DNA of 62,229 bases from Lachnospiraceae bacterium (GCA_017626325.1 JAGAIZ010000058.1:1-62229), one strand, 5' to 3'; shown: positions 33,079 to 42,681, counted from the first letter of the stretch. Numbers and translations: made by a program. The notes: generated by a model from the letters alone, not told the origin.

Positions 33079-35230
33079 GTCGCTCAGAACGGAATTGCAT
33101 GGCAGAAGGTGGATGTGGCTTCCGGCCGGCGCGTTGATCATGGCAGTGCTTTTCTGGCTGACGACCTGGTATGAGCTGGTACGGATTTCCGATGTGACGG
33201 ACGAGGCATTTTTCTTCGTGGAGAAGCGTCTGGAGCAGTACGACAATAATCTGGAGAATGACAGAGTCAGGAGCCTGTATAATCTGGCGGACAAGACAGC
33301 AGAGCTTAGCAGGCATCTGGACAGGACCGGGGAGGAGACGGAGGCGCTGATTGCCCGGTATGTATACGATCAGAGGCTGGACGGCGTTGTGGTCACGGAC
33401 GAAACGCTTGCCTGTATCTGGCAGACCGCAGAAGACGGCTATGAGATGTGGCGGGATACCATCTGCAGCGGTGCGGTCAGTGAAATCATAGAATACCCCG
33501 CGAAGATATATATGTCCAGATTTACGGTGGATGGTGAAGAATATGATTTCGCGGCAGCGGCCCGGCCGGCGGGAGAGGGACTGGTTATAGCTTATAAGAA
33601 GAGGGAGACCGGCAGCGTGGTAACCATCGATTCTCTTTTTACCGGATATATGCTGGAAAACGACGGCATCGTCGTGATTACCGACGAAGAGAACGTTATC
33701 AGCAGCAATGTGGGGGAATGGCAGAACTGGCCGCTGGAGAACGACAGACTCCTGCACCTGAAGAAATATACGCTGGGCGGCAAGAACCTGAAATGCTGGA
33801 ATACGGAGATCGGAAGATGGTACGGCAAGCTGAAAGCGGGAAATGGTTATACGCTGTATGTCATGTTTCCGGAAAGTTCTGTTTTTACCTATAGAAAAGT
33901 GATTATGGCGTGCAGCATTGTGGCATATATTTTTGCCTGGTTTCTGGCAGACAGATTCCGGATTCGGCTGGTGCGGGCCAATATGAAGCAGCTTGAGGAG
34001 CAGTACAGCAGGGAACTGGATTATCAGAAGCAGTTAAAGGAACAGGCGGAGCAGGCCCAGAGAGCCAATATGGCCAAGACGGATTTCCTCCGCAGGATGA
34101 GCCACGATATCAGGACGCCTATTAACGGCATTATGGGTATGGTTCCCATATGCAGGCGTTATGTGGGGGATCCCGGAAAGCAGGAAGAGTGCTTCGAGAA
34201 GATTACTACGGCCTCCGGCTATCTGTTGGACCTGGTCAACGACGTACTGGATATGAACAAGCTGGAATCGGGCCAGATTAAGCTGGAACAGAATCCCATC
34301 ACACTTTCGAAGCTGATGCAGGAGGTACACGAAATAATCAGGATGCAGGCGCTTGAGGCGGGCGTTGCTTTTACGGTGGTGGAAGAAGAGATTATACATG
34401 ACGAGCTGATCGGCAGCAGCGTGCACCTAAAGAGGGTGCTGCAGAATATCGAGTCCAATGCGGTAAAATATAACAGAGAGAAGGGCACGGTAACCGTAAG
34501 CTGCCGCGAGACAAAATCGGACGGCGTTACGGCGGAGTTTGAATTCATCTGCGCGGACACCGGAATCGGTATGAGCGAGGAATTTCAGAAGCATGCCTTT
34601 GAACCCTTTGAACAGGAGAACGGAGCGTCCAGGACATCCTATGCCGGTACGGGGCTTGGACTCGCCATTGCGAAGAATATCGTGGAGCAGATGGGCGGCT
34701 CCATCCGGTTTGTCAGCAGGAAGGACGAGGGAACCACCTTCTATATTACGCTTCCTTTTGAAATCAATCAGGAGGCGCAGCAGGAAGCGGAGCAGAAGAA
34801 GGAGAAGGTCTCCGTGGAGGGGCTGCGCATACTTCTGGTGGAGGATAACGACCTCAATATGGAGATCGCCCGGTTTGTATTAGAGGAGGAAGGCGTCATC
34901 ATAACGGAGGCCAGAAACGGGCAGGAGGCGTTGGATCTGTATGCGGCGTCTGAACCGTACGAGTATGACGCAGTTTTGATGGATATTATGATGCCTGTAA
35001 TGGACGGTCTGGAGGCGGCCAGACGTATCCGCAGGCTGCCGCGGGAGGACGCGGTGGAGGTGCCGATTATCGCCATGAGCGCCAATGCTTTTGCGGACGA
35101 TATGGATCAGAGTCTGGAAGCGGGTATGGACGCCCATATATCGAAACCGTTAAATGTAGAAGAATTGATCGCCACCATTGGAAGGTACTGCAAAGGCAGG
35201 AAAGAACAGGCGGGGGAAGCAAACGCCTGA
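33065..35230 (+). CDS. Hybrid histidine kinase with REC domain
   Basis: The 721-residue protein has one membrane segment near residue 20, an extracellular Cache-like domain (about 45-270), a second near 280-295 and a coiled coil. HisKA (MSHDIRTPINGIMGM), HATPase (QNIESNAVKYN, ADTGIGMSEEF, GTGLGLAIAKN) and a REC domain (LLVEDNDLNMEIA, AVLMDIMMPVMDGLE) follow. A phosphorelay His-Asp-His is expected, continuing to the Hpt gene 30 bases downstream. Its start lies inside the SBP gene, so both are made in fixed ratio and probably work as ligand receptor and kinase. Confidence 0.92.
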   Translation: MTHGKSLRTELHGRRWMWLPAGALIMAVLFWLTTWYELVRISDVTDEAFFFVEKRLEQYDNNLENDRVRSLYNLADKTAELSRHLDRTGEETEALIARYVYDQRLDGVVVTDETLACIWQTAEDGYEMWRDTICSGAVSEIIEYPAKIYMSRFTVDGEEYDFAAAARPAGEGLVIAYKKRETGSVVTIDSLFTGYMLENDGIVVITDEENVISSNVGEWQNWPLENDRLLHLKKYTLGGKNLKCWNTEIGRWYGKLKAGNGYTLYVMFPESSVFTYRKVIMACSIVAYIFAWFLADRFRIRLVRANMKQLEEQYSRELDYQKQLKEQAEQAQRANMAKTDFLRRMSHDIRTPINGIMGMVPICRRYVGDPGKQEECFEKITTASGYLLDLVNDVLDMNKLESGQIKLEQNPITLSKLMQEVHEIIRMQALEAGVAFTVVEEEIIHDELIGSSVHLKRVLQNIESNAVKYNREKGTVTVSCRETKSDGVTAEFEFICADTGIGMSEEFQKHAFEPFEQENGASRTSYAGTGLGLAIAKNIVEQMGGSIRFVSRKDEGTTFYITLPFEINQEAQQEAEQKKEKVSVEGLRILLVEDNDLNMEIARFVLEEEGVIITEARNGQEALDLYAASEPYEYDAVLMDIMMPVMDGLEAARRIRRLPREDAVEVPIIAMSANAFADDMDQSLEAGMDAHISKPLNVEELIATIGRYCKGRKEQAGEANA

Positions 35231-35260
35231 CAAGGTATTGTATAGGGAGGAACGAGAGAA

Positions 35261-35632
35261 ATGGATGAATTATTGAAAGAGCAGTTGGAAGAGAACGGAG
35301 CGAATATTGAGGCGGCCATCAATCGCTTTATGGGGAATGAAGAAGTGCTGTTAAAGTTCCTTCTGGGTTTGAAGGAGGATGAAAATTTTCCGCAGTTACG
35401 GGCAAGCCTGGAGGAAGAGAATTTCGCCGAGGCCTTTAAGAGAGCGCATTCCATCAAGGGCGTGTATGCCAATCTGGGACTCGACCCGATTGCCGGGGCT
35501 GCTTCTGCTATGACGGAGCTTCTGCGCGGCCGGGAAGCAGAGGAAATTGACAGGGAAGAACTGTGGGAGATGAACGAAGCATTGGAAGAGGCTTATGAGC
35601 TTTTCCTGGATCTGATCGACGAGTATGCGTAA
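35261..35632 (+). CDS. Hpt-domain phosphotransfer protein
   Basis: The 123-residue helical protein carries the Hpt site in FAEAFKRAHSIKGVYANLGL, with the His followed by the usual S-I-K-G. It should accept phosphate from the REC domain of the upstream hybrid kinase and pass it to a response regulator; the nearest candidates are the REC proteins at 36449, 39130 and 42289. GGGAGGAACG at 35248-35257 serves the start. A second, similar Hpt lies at 47111. Confidence 0.9.
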   Translation: MDELLKEQLEENGANIEAAINRFMGNEEVLLKFLLGLKEDENFPQLRASLEEENFAEAFKRAHSIKGVYANLGLDPIAGAASAMTELLRGREAEEIDREELWEMNEALEEAYELFLDLIDEYA

Positions 35633-35745
35633 GGGAACGGGGCGTGAGCAGGTATAAGGACGGGATTGTGTGCCGGAAGGCGTATGACGCTGTGCGCTGA
35701 GGCTCGGCGTCATGCACCTGCGGCGTTTCCTGTGTTTGACGGTAT

Positions 35746-36147
35746 TTATTTTTGCACGAACCGTAAGTCTTCCTTCAAAATGTGATGAACCAGCCAGCTT
35801 GCCAGAAATTCCAGCAGGTTTTCGATGACGTCGTCCTGTCCCGCAGGGTCTGCTTCCAGCGCGTCGAAGTCGATGTCGGAGAGTTTGATTTCGAACTGCC
35901 TGTGCTGGGCGTAATGCTCCTCGTAGTCCGCATACTGAATGCGCCTCATGTATTCCTCTTCGTGGGCGAAGTGGACTCTGGTATAGTTGATCAGTTCCGA
36001 TACCAGATGGACAATCTGATCCGCCTTATCCATAGTAACATAATTGTGAAGCAGCTCGTGAGTTTCGTTGGCCAGTTCAAACAGCCGCTCATGTTCCGCA
36101 TCAATGTCAGCAATTCCGGTATAGTATTCCGGCTTCATTTCGTACAT
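35746..36147 (-). CDS. Bacteriohemerythrin
   Basis: The 133-residue protein has the di-iron ligands in order: His in DIDAEHERLFELAN, His in ETHELLHNYV, HFAHEEEYMRR (His and Glu), HYAQHRQFE and a final LVHHILKED. It binds oxygen reversibly and in anaerobes acts as O2 sensor or scavenger. It stands alone on the minus strand between Hpt and the REC-HD-GYP gene; context with c-di-GMP and chemotaxis genes suggests oxygen signalling. GGAGGATA at the plus 3' side of 36148 is its ribosome site. Confidence 0.93.
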   Translation of the reverse strand: MYEMKPEYYTGIADIDAEHERLFELANETHELLHNYVTMDKADQIVHLVSELINYTRVHFAHEEEYMRRIQYADYEEHYAQHRQFEIKLSDIDFDALEADPAGQDDVIENLLEFLASWLVHHILKEDLRFVQK

Positions 36148-36340
36148 GGCATATCCTCCTTGTTTGGTGCATGTTATTGGCTGGTTTCCCGCGCTAAGAC
36201 TGCGCTAAGATTCCGCGCCGGTCCTTCGATATTAATTTCTGTTATTTTAATGCTTTCCGGAGAAGAAATCAAGAGCGGGCGGCAGCGTCCACACTTCGAA
36301 AAAATGCGAAAATTCTCCTGAAAACCTGTGCGATTTCAGT

Positions 36341-36369
36341 TTGACATTTCTATACGGGAATGTTACTAT
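36341..36369 (+). promoter_or_regulatory. Promoter of the REC-HD-GYP gene
   Basis: Consensus TTGACA at 36341-36346, 17-base spacer, TACTAT at 36364-36369, 80 bases before the ATG. The remainder of 36148-36448 holds no further gene. Confidence 0.75.
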
Positions 36370-36448
36370 TGACATAAATACGATATAACGACATAGTGAC
36401 TGAGAAATCAATATTATAAAGTAAGGTTCATGGAGGGGGAGCGTGTAA

Positions 36449-37534
36449 ATGGACCAGCAGACGATATTAATTGTGGATGACGAAGCTGTCAACAGGTCCA
36501 TTCTGGAAATCCTGTTTCGCAGCGATTACAATATTGTGCAGGCCTGCGACGGCAGGGAAGCGATTGAGAAGATAGAGCAGACAGAGAATCTGGCGCTGAT
36601 TCTGCTGGATGTGGTGATGCCGAATCTGGACGGCTTCGGCGTGCTGGAGTATATGAAAGAGAGAGACCTGATTCAGAAGATTCCGGTCATCCTCATCACC
36701 GGCGAGACCATCAGGGACAGTGAGGACAGAGCCTATTTCTACGGGATTGCAGACGTAATCCACAAACCCTTTTATCCCGATATCGTGAAACGAAGAGCGG
36801 GCAATATCATAGAATTATATCAGAACAAGCTTAACATGGAGGCAAGGCTTAAGGAGCAGGAAGAGGAACTGCGCGCGCAGCAGCAGAAGATGGAAGAGAA
36901 CGATGAGTTCATGATTGACGCCTTAAGCTCCGTTGTAGAGTTCAGAAGTTCAGAGACCGGCGAACATATCCGCCGTATCAAATATTTTACCAGAATCCTT
37001 TTGAAGTATCTGGATAAATATTTCCCCGAATACGGGCTGACGAAGACACAGATGAATCAGATCGCCAAGGCTTCGGCCCTGCATGATATCGGTAAGATCG
37101 GCATTTCCGATGCGATTCTGTTAAAACCCGACCGGCTTACGCCGGCAGAGTATGAAGCGATGAAGAAGCATACTACCATCGGGTGCGAGATTTTAGAGCG
37201 TTTTAAAGAGAAACAGACAGATGAGTTTTATCAATATTGTTATGAAATCTGCCGCTGGCATCATGAGCGGTGGGACGGCAAAGGCTATCCCGACGGGCTT
37301 GTGGGAGACGAGATTCCTGTCAGCGCACAGATCGTGGCGATAGCGGACGTATACGACGCGTTGATAAGCGAGAGAGTCTATAAGGACGCCTACGGCAGCT
37401 CTTTGGCATATCAGATGATAGTGGACGGAGAGTGTGGGCAGTTTGCACCGGATGTACTGGAATGTTTTGAACTTGCAAAGGAAGACTTCTTTAATATTGT
37501 GGATGTAATCAAGATGTTTGACTATATGGATTAA
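36449..37534 (+). CDS. REC-HD-GYP cyclic di-GMP phosphodiesterase
   Basis: The 361-residue protein has a REC domain (ILIVDDEAVNRSILEILFRS, LILLDVVMPNLDGFG, DVIHKPFYPDIV), a coiled-coil linker and a full HD-GYP domain: ALHDIGKIGISDAIL, MKKHTTIGCEILERF, CRWHHERWDGKGYPDG, VAIADVYDALISERVYK. The metal-binding HD and the GYP motif are intact, so c-di-GMP hydrolysis under phosphorylation control is expected. It has its own promoter and terminator. It opposes the diguanylate cyclase at 29239. Confidence 0.93.
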   Translation: MDQQTILIVDDEAVNRSILEILFRSDYNIVQACDGREAIEKIEQTENLALILLDVVMPNLDGFGVLEYMKERDLIQKIPVILITGETIRDSEDRAYFYGIADVIHKPFYPDIVKRRAGNIIELYQNKLNMEARLKEQEEELRAQQQKMEENDEFMIDALSSVVEFRSSETGEHIRRIKYFTRILLKYLDKYFPEYGLTKTQMNQIAKASALHDIGKIGISDAILLKPDRLTPAEYEAMKKHTTIGCEILERFKEKQTDEFYQYCYEICRWHHERWDGKGYPDGLVGDEIPVSAQIVAIADVYDALISERVYKDAYGSSLAYQMIVDGECGQFAPDVLECFELAKEDFFNIVDVIKMFDYMD

Positions 37535-37551
37535 AGTTTAAAGCATGATGG

Positions 37552-37588
37552 AAGACAGTGGAACACTTTCTTAGTTTCACTGTCTTTG
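37552..37588 (+). terminator. Terminator after REC-HD-GYP
   Basis: AAGACAGTG pairs with CACTGTCTT around a loop, followed by TTGTT. Confidence 0.7.
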
Positions 37589-37678
37589 TTATATCATCAA
37601 TCATTAGGATATTCTGGAATCGTAGAGCAGCCAGGGCGCCGCTTACGGGCGGTATTTTGTCTGCGCTGAGGAGGAAGT

Positions 37679-39130
37679 ATGTATCGGGTAGATATGGAGA
37701 GGCTCCTGTTTGATCATGCGCTGGAGATGGTGTTTGCATTTGACGATAAGGGGCTGATTACTTACAATAACGCGGCCGCCCGGGAGAAGCTGGAATATGA
37801 CGAAGATCTGCACGGAATTCCGGTGGGCGATGTATTTCCGGCGCTGATTGTCGAGAATGAGGACGGGACGAAGAGCATACATTATGAGGGCAGCGGCATA
37901 TGCCGCATGACGGCCTACCGGAAGAACCAGACTTGTTTTCCCACGGATATGCGGATTGTCAGGGAAGAGAAGTCGGGTTATTTCCTCTGCATGGCCAACG
38001 ACGTTTTAGAGAAGGAATTCTTAAGCAGGGAACTGGACCGGGTGAAGCAGGAAGCGGACGCGGCTATGCGTGTGAAATCGGAATTTGTGGCTAATGTGAC
38101 GCATGAACTGAGAACGCCTGTGAACGGTATCTTAGGGCATATCAGGGAGATGCTGCCCCAGGAGACTGAGAAGGGCAGGCTGCGGGAACTGCATCTGATC
38201 GAAAGATGCTGTGACGAGATGAACAAAATCATCAATAATATTCTGGATTTCTCCAAGCTGGAAGCGGGCAAATTTGTGCTGGAGCCAAGAAGGTTTCAGT
38301 TTCGCGGTATGGTGGATTATATTATGGCGAATCATAAGGGAAGAATCACGGAGAAGGGGCTGGATTTCTTCGTGACTGTCTCTCCCAATGTGCCGGAGTA
38401 CGTGGTGGGCGACGAACTGCGTATCGTCCAGATCCTCAACAACCTGCTCTCCAATGCCCAGAAATTCACCAGCGTGGGGAAGATCACCCTGGAGATCATC
38501 AGAACGGCCAGCGTGAAGGACTCGCAGGAACTTATTTTCTTCGTCAGCGATACGGGAATCGGTATCGATCCGGCGGACCAGGATAAGCTGTTTCAGAGCT
38601 TCTCCCAGGTGGACGCTTCCACTTCGCGCAAATATGGCGGCACAGGACTGGGCTTAAGCATCTGCCGCCAGCTTGTGGAGCTGATGGGCGGCAATATCAG
38701 CGTGGAGAGCGCCAGGGGCAGGGGAACGACCTTCACCGTCTCTATCTGGGTCGGCAGAGATCCGGAGGAAGACGAGGCGGAGAGCGCGGAAGAGAATGCG
38801 AATATACCGCTGCCGGTCAGCCCGTTTCAGAAGATGACCGGAGAAGAGGAAGAACAGGAACAGGCGGGAATGCATTACGGTACGGCGGAGAACAGAGAAG
38901 TTCTGCAGAAGAATCTGACCAAGCTGATTCTCTCTGTGGAGATGGAGAACTGGGAGAAAGCGGAGATGTTTATGGATACGGTCAGACAGCTCACCGCCGA
39001 CGCGCCCCAGGAAGTGGCCAGAGCGGTGCTCAGGCTGAAGATGGCTGTTCAGAAAGAGAACTATGAGAAAATTTCAACGGGGATAGATACCCTGAAGGGT
39101 ATGATAGAGGCTGAAAGGGGCACAGAATAA
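37679..39130 (+). CDS. PAS histidine kinase
   Basis: The 483-residue soluble kinase has a PAS domain (1-110, MVFAFDDKGLITYNNAAARE), HisKA (FVANVTHELRTPVNGILGHI) and HATPase (ILNNLLSNAQKFT, SDTGIGIDPADQDKLF, KYGGTGLGLSICRQL). The C-terminal 110 residues are helical and Glu-rich, ending like the tail of multi-domain kinases, without a His box or REC. No membrane segment, so it reads an internal signal. It overlaps the next REC gene by one base (TAATG), so phosphotransfer to that REC is likely. Confidence 0.92.
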   Translation: MYRVDMERLLFDHALEMVFAFDDKGLITYNNAAAREKLEYDEDLHGIPVGDVFPALIVENEDGTKSIHYEGSGICRMTAYRKNQTCFPTDMRIVREEKSGYFLCMANDVLEKEFLSRELDRVKQEADAAMRVKSEFVANVTHELRTPVNGILGHIREMLPQETEKGRLRELHLIERCCDEMNKIINNILDFSKLEAGKFVLEPRRFQFRGMVDYIMANHKGRITEKGLDFFVTVSPNVPEYVVGDELRIVQILNNLLSNAQKFTSVGKITLEIIRTASVKDSQELIFFVSDTGIGIDPADQDKLFQSFSQVDASTSRKYGGTGLGLSICRQLVELMGGNISVESARGRGTTFTVSIWVGRDPEEDEAESAEENANIPLPVSPFQKMTGEEEEQEQAGMHYGTAENREVLQKNLTKLILSVEMENWEKAEMFMDTVRQLTADAPQEVARAVLRLKMAVQKENYEKISTGIDTLKGMIEAERGTE

Positions 39131-40203
39131 TGATGGAGTTTGATAAAGCAGTAGAGAATGCGGTTGTGCTGATAGTCGATGATGTGGTGATGAACAGGGA
39201 GATTCTCCGGGGAATTGTTTCCGCTATGGGCTGCGAGGTTGTGCTTGCGGAGAGCGGCCCCGACGCGCTGGAATTAGTGAAGCAGAAGCGTCCTGATCTG
39301 GTGCTTACCGACATCTCTATGCCGGAGATGGACGGCTATACCCTGTGCAGGGAACTGAAAGCCAATGCAGTGACGAGAGATATCCCGATTATCTTTATCT
39401 CCGCCTTTGACGACAATGAGGATGTGGTCAAGGGCTTTGAGATGGGCGGCAGCGATTATATTGTTAAGCCTTTTACCCCGGAATTGGTGCAGGCCCGGGT
39501 CAATGTGCACTTAAGTCTTCACGCGGCGGCCAGAGAAGTTATGGAGTCCAACAGAAGACTGCAGACGGCGGTCAACGAGCAGGTCAGGCAGATCGAGCAG
39601 GAGAGACGCAATGTCTTATATGCGCTGGCCGGCGTGGCGGCCAAGAATTCCTCCCATGGGAAGGATTACATAGAGAGGATGCGGTACAATTGTCATGTCC
39701 TAGCGCAGAGTATGCAGCTTAGCCCGCTGTTCGAGGACGCGATCTCCGACAGCTTCGTGGATACGGTGGAATTTGCGGCGCCTCTGTGCGACATCGGCAA
39801 TATCGGCGTACCCAAAGATATCTTACAGAAGAAGACGGCTCTGGATGAGAAAGAGTGGGTGCAGATGAGCAGTCACACGACAATCGGTACGAAATTGCTG
39901 GAGGACTTGAATGTCACCAACGATTATAACGATTTTATGCAGATTTCCATGGACATTACCCATTATCATCACGAGAACTGGGACGGAAGCGGATACCCCG
40001 AGGGCATCAGCGGCAACGCCATACCGCTGGCGGCGCAGATTGTGGCGATGTCCAGTATGTTCTGCGCGCTTACGGAGGACAGGAGCTACCGTAAGAGCTA
40101 CGGCAGCGAGGAGGCGTTGGAGATTATGAGCCAGGAGCAGGAGAGGAAGTTTAATCCCGATGTATTTAATATCTTCTATAAGGTAGCCAGACAGCTTCAT
40201 TGA
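39130..40203 (+). CDS. REC protein with degenerate HD-GYP domain
   Basis: The 357-residue protein has an intact REC domain (VLIVDDVVMNREILRGIV, LVLTDISMPEMDGYTL, DYIVKPFTPEL) and an HD-GYP-like domain. The second has lost the metal-binding His: where HDIGKIG stands in active enzymes it has APLCDIGNIGVPKDIL. The later HTTIGTKLLED, HYHHENWDGSGYPEG and VAMSSMFCAL are kept. It is therefore probably a catalytically weak or dead c-di-GMP binder or adaptor. It is co-transcribed with the kinase upstream and cheR downstream. Confidence 0.88.
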   Translation: MMEFDKAVENAVVLIVDDVVMNREILRGIVSAMGCEVVLAESGPDALELVKQKRPDLVLTDISMPEMDGYTLCRELKANAVTRDIPIIFISAFDDNEDVVKGFEMGGSDYIVKPFTPELVQARVNVHLSLHAAAREVMESNRRLQTAVNEQVRQIEQERRNVLYALAGVAAKNSSHGKDYIERMRYNCHVLAQSMQLSPLFEDAISDSFVDTVEFAAPLCDIGNIGVPKDILQKKTALDEKEWVQMSSHTTIGTKLLEDLNVTNDYNDFMQISMDITHYHHENWDGSGYPEGISGNAIPLAAQIVAMSSMFCALTEDRSYRKSYGSEEALEIMSQEQERKFNPDVFNIFYKVARQLH

Positions 40204-40242
40204 GCAAAAGGGGAAATTACATAACAACGGAGGATGACAGCA

Positions 40243-41061
40243 ATGATGACGGAAGAGGAATTTATAAGGATTGCCGGATACATGAAGCAGCGTTACGGAA
40301 TCGATCTTGGTCAGAAAAAAGTCATCATGAACGGCAGACTGGAGAATCATATCAGAACGGGAGGCTGGAACAGCTTTCACGACTTTATGGACGATCTGGA
40401 AAGGGATCCGTCCGGCAACATGGAACGGGAGCTGGTCAATCTTCTGACCACAAACCATACCTATTTCATGAGGGAATTCGAACATTTCGAGTTCTTTAAG
40501 AGACAGGTGCTGCCCTGGGCGAAGAATAAGGCTGGCCAGACCAGGGATCTTCGTATCTGGTGCGGCGCGGCTTCCACGGGAGAAGAACCTTATATGATCG
40601 CTATGGTGCTGAAGGATTTCTTCGGGCTGGAGCATAACATGTGGGACACGAAGGTTCTGGCGACAGACGTCTCAACGAGAGTGCTGCAGCAGGCCATCGA
40701 GGGGATCTACAATGAGGAGCAGCTTAAGGATCTGCCGGAGGCATGGAAACGGCGCTTTTTCAGGCGGATGAACGACGGGCGAATCGCGGTGACCCAGGAA
40801 TTGAAGGACGAGGTATTGTTCCGGCAGTTCAATCTGATGCAGCCTTTTCCTTTTAAGAGAAAAATGCATACTATATTTTTGAGAAATGTTATGATATATT
40901 TTGATGGGAAGACAAAACAGGAATTATTGCAGAAGGTATATGATTGCCTGGAACCGGGCGGCTATCTGTTTGTCGGTATGACCGAGACGGTTGACCGAAG
41001 CCGGATACCCTTTGAGATTGTACAGCCCTCGGTTTTCAGGAAGAAGGAAGGAAATGATTGA
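40243..41061 (+). CDS. cheR: CheR chemoreceptor methyltransferase
   Basis: The 272-residue protein has the CheR N-terminal helical domain (FIRIAGYMKQRYGIDLGQKK, TTNHTYFMREFEHFEFF) and the SAM-binding domain (LRIWCGAASTGEEPYMIAMV, IFLRNVMIYFDG, LEPGGYLFVGMTET). It methylates glutamates of receptors using S-adenosylmethionine in the cytoplasm. An ATG at 40234 abuts GGAGG directly; the ATG at 40243 is correctly spaced and preferred. cheB follows after three bases. Confidence 0.94.
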   Translation: MMTEEEFIRIAGYMKQRYGIDLGQKKVIMNGRLENHIRTGGWNSFHDFMDDLERDPSGNMERELVNLLTTNHTYFMREFEHFEFFKRQVLPWAKNKAGQTRDLRIWCGAASTGEEPYMIAMVLKDFFGLEHNMWDTKVLATDVSTRVLQQAIEGIYNEEQLKDLPEAWKRRFFRRMNDGRIAVTQELKDEVLFRQFNLMQPFPFKRKMHTIFLRNVMIYFDGKTKQELLQKVYDCLEPGGYLFVGMTETVDRSRIPFEIVQPSVFRKKEGND

Positions 41062-41064
41062 TGA

Positions 41065-42096
41065 ATGCGGCCTATTAGAGTATTGGTTGTAGAAGACTCT
41101 CTGGTGTTTCGGGAGCTGTTGGTGCAGAATCTGAACAGGGACCCGGTGATTGAGGTCGTGGCTACGGCGAGAGACCCTTATGAAGCGCGGGATGCGATTT
41201 TGGAGTACAGACCGGATGTGATGACCCTGGATGTGGAACTGCCTAAAATGAGCGGGATAGAATTTCTGCGCAAGCTGATGCCGCAGTATCCGCTTCCGGT
41301 GGTAGTCATCAGCGCGTTAAGCGACAAGGTCTTCGAGGCGTTAAACGCGGGGGCGGTCGATTTCGTGGCGAAGCCCACGGTGACGGGACGCGCACAGCTT
41401 GAGGATTTCATACAGAATGAGCTTCTGGTGAAGATTAAAATAGCTTCGACTGCCAGAATCAGCCGGATCAAACAGAAAGTACCTGTGCGCCAGCAGACGG
41501 GGTTCTCCGGCAAGGGAGGAGACCTGGTGGTTGCCATCGGCGCTTCCACAGGAGGAACGGAAGCGATTTTCTCCGTGGTGAAGGAGTTCGGGGTGGATAT
41601 CCCCGGCGTAGTCATCGTGCAGCATATGCCGCCGGGGTTTACGGATATGTATGCGAAGAGACTGGATAATCAGTGCCGGGTGCAGGTGAAGGAAGCCCAG
41701 ACAGGGGATCAGGTGCTTCCGGGCCATGTACTGATCGCGCCGGGCGGCGATAAGCATATGCGGCTGGTGAAGGTCAACGGTATCTATCAGGTGGAGATCA
41801 AGGCAGGTCCCAAGGTCAACGGGCACTGTCCCTCGGTGGATGTGCTGTTTGACTCGGTGGCGAAAGCCGCCGGCCCCAAGGCCCTTGGCATTATTCTGAC
41901 CGGTATGGGCGGCGACGGCGCTAAGGGGCTTCTGGCTATGCGTCAGGCGGGCGCCAGAACCATCGGGCAGGATGAGTCTACCTGCGTGGTATACGGGATG
42001 CCCAAGGTGGCCTATGAGCTGGGAGCGGTGGAATATCAGGAGAAGCTGCAGGATATCGCGTCCAGGACCTATGCGGTATTGAACAGGATGCAGTAG
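41065..42096 (+). CDS. cheB: CheB receptor methylesterase/deamidase
   Basis: The 343-residue protein has a REC domain (RVLVVEDSLVFRELLVQ, VMTLDVELPKMSGIEF) and a methylesterase domain with the Ser-His-Asp triad in VAIGASTGGTEAI, VIVQHMPPGFTDMY and ILTGMGGDGAKGLL. It removes methyl groups from receptors and is activated by CheA. It follows cheR by three bases; AAGGAAG upstream serves the ATG. A small AAATGCC hairpin lies 50 bases after the stop. Confidence 0.95.
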   Translation: MRPIRVLVVEDSLVFRELLVQNLNRDPVIEVVATARDPYEARDAILEYRPDVMTLDVELPKMSGIEFLRKLMPQYPLPVVVISALSDKVFEALNAGAVDFVAKPTVTGRAQLEDFIQNELLVKIKIASTARISRIKQKVPVRQQTGFSGKGGDLVVAIGASTGGTEAIFSVVKEFGVDIPGVVIVQHMPPGFTDMYAKRLDNQCRVQVKEAQTGDQVLPGHVLIAPGGDKHMRLVKVNGIYQVEIKAGPKVNGHCPSVDVLFDSVAKAAGPKALGIILTGMGGDGAKGLLAMRQAGARTIGQDESTCVVYGMPKVAYELGAVEYQEKLQDIASRTYAVLNRMQ

Positions 42097-42288
42097 ACGG
42101 CGCATGGCGCTGTCATGCGGTTATATTCTGCCGCTGTATGCACAAAATGCCAAAGCAGGCATTTGAGCGAGAAGTACTGGCGAAGTATCCGGCAGTTATG
42201 TTAGAATGGAAATATGCGGTAAAAGGCCGGGAAGGATAGGTTGAAAGTAAGAGGAAGTCAGCGTGAACGCTTCGGAATGGAGGAGAAC

Positions 42289-42681
42289 ATGAAAATTTTA
42301 CTTGCAGAGGATGATTTTGCAACAAGAAAGTTTATGGTCAGCTTTTTGTCCAAATACGGAGAATGTGATGTGACCGTGGACGGCATGGAGGCGGTGGACG
42401 CTTTCATGATGGCTATGGAGGACGGAGAGCCCTATGACCTGGTGTGTCTGGATATTATGATGCCGGTTATGGACGGATATCAGGCGCTGGTGGGAATCAG
42501 GAATCTGGAGAAGGAACGGAACGTACCGCAGGACAAGGCGGCTAAAGTCATTATGACCACAGCGCTCAACGATGAGCAGAATGTGAAGATGGCATTTGAT
42601 TTGGGATGTACGATTTATTCCGGCAAACCTATTGATAAAGCAAGATTTGAGCAGGCTATGAAGAAGCTGGGACTGATCTAG
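42289..42681 (+). CDS. CheY-like single-domain response regulator
   Basis: The 130-residue REC protein has every phosphorylation landmark: KILLAEDDFATRKF, CLDIMMPVMDGYQA (phosphoacceptor Asp), VIMTTALNDEQN and SGKPIDKARF (Lys). With cheA 80 bases downstream it is the probable soluble target of CheA. It differs from flagellar CheY in the long loop DAFMMAMEDGEPYD. The ATG at 42289 is preceded by GGAGGAG at 42279-42285; longer readings from 42241 are not supported. Confidence 0.9.
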   Translation: MKILLAEDDFATRKFMVSFLSKYGECDVTVDGMEAVDAFMMAMEDGEPYDLVCLDIMMPVMDGYQALVGIRNLEKERNVPQDKAAKVIMTTALNDEQNVKMAFDLGCTIYSGKPIDKARFEQAMKKLGLI

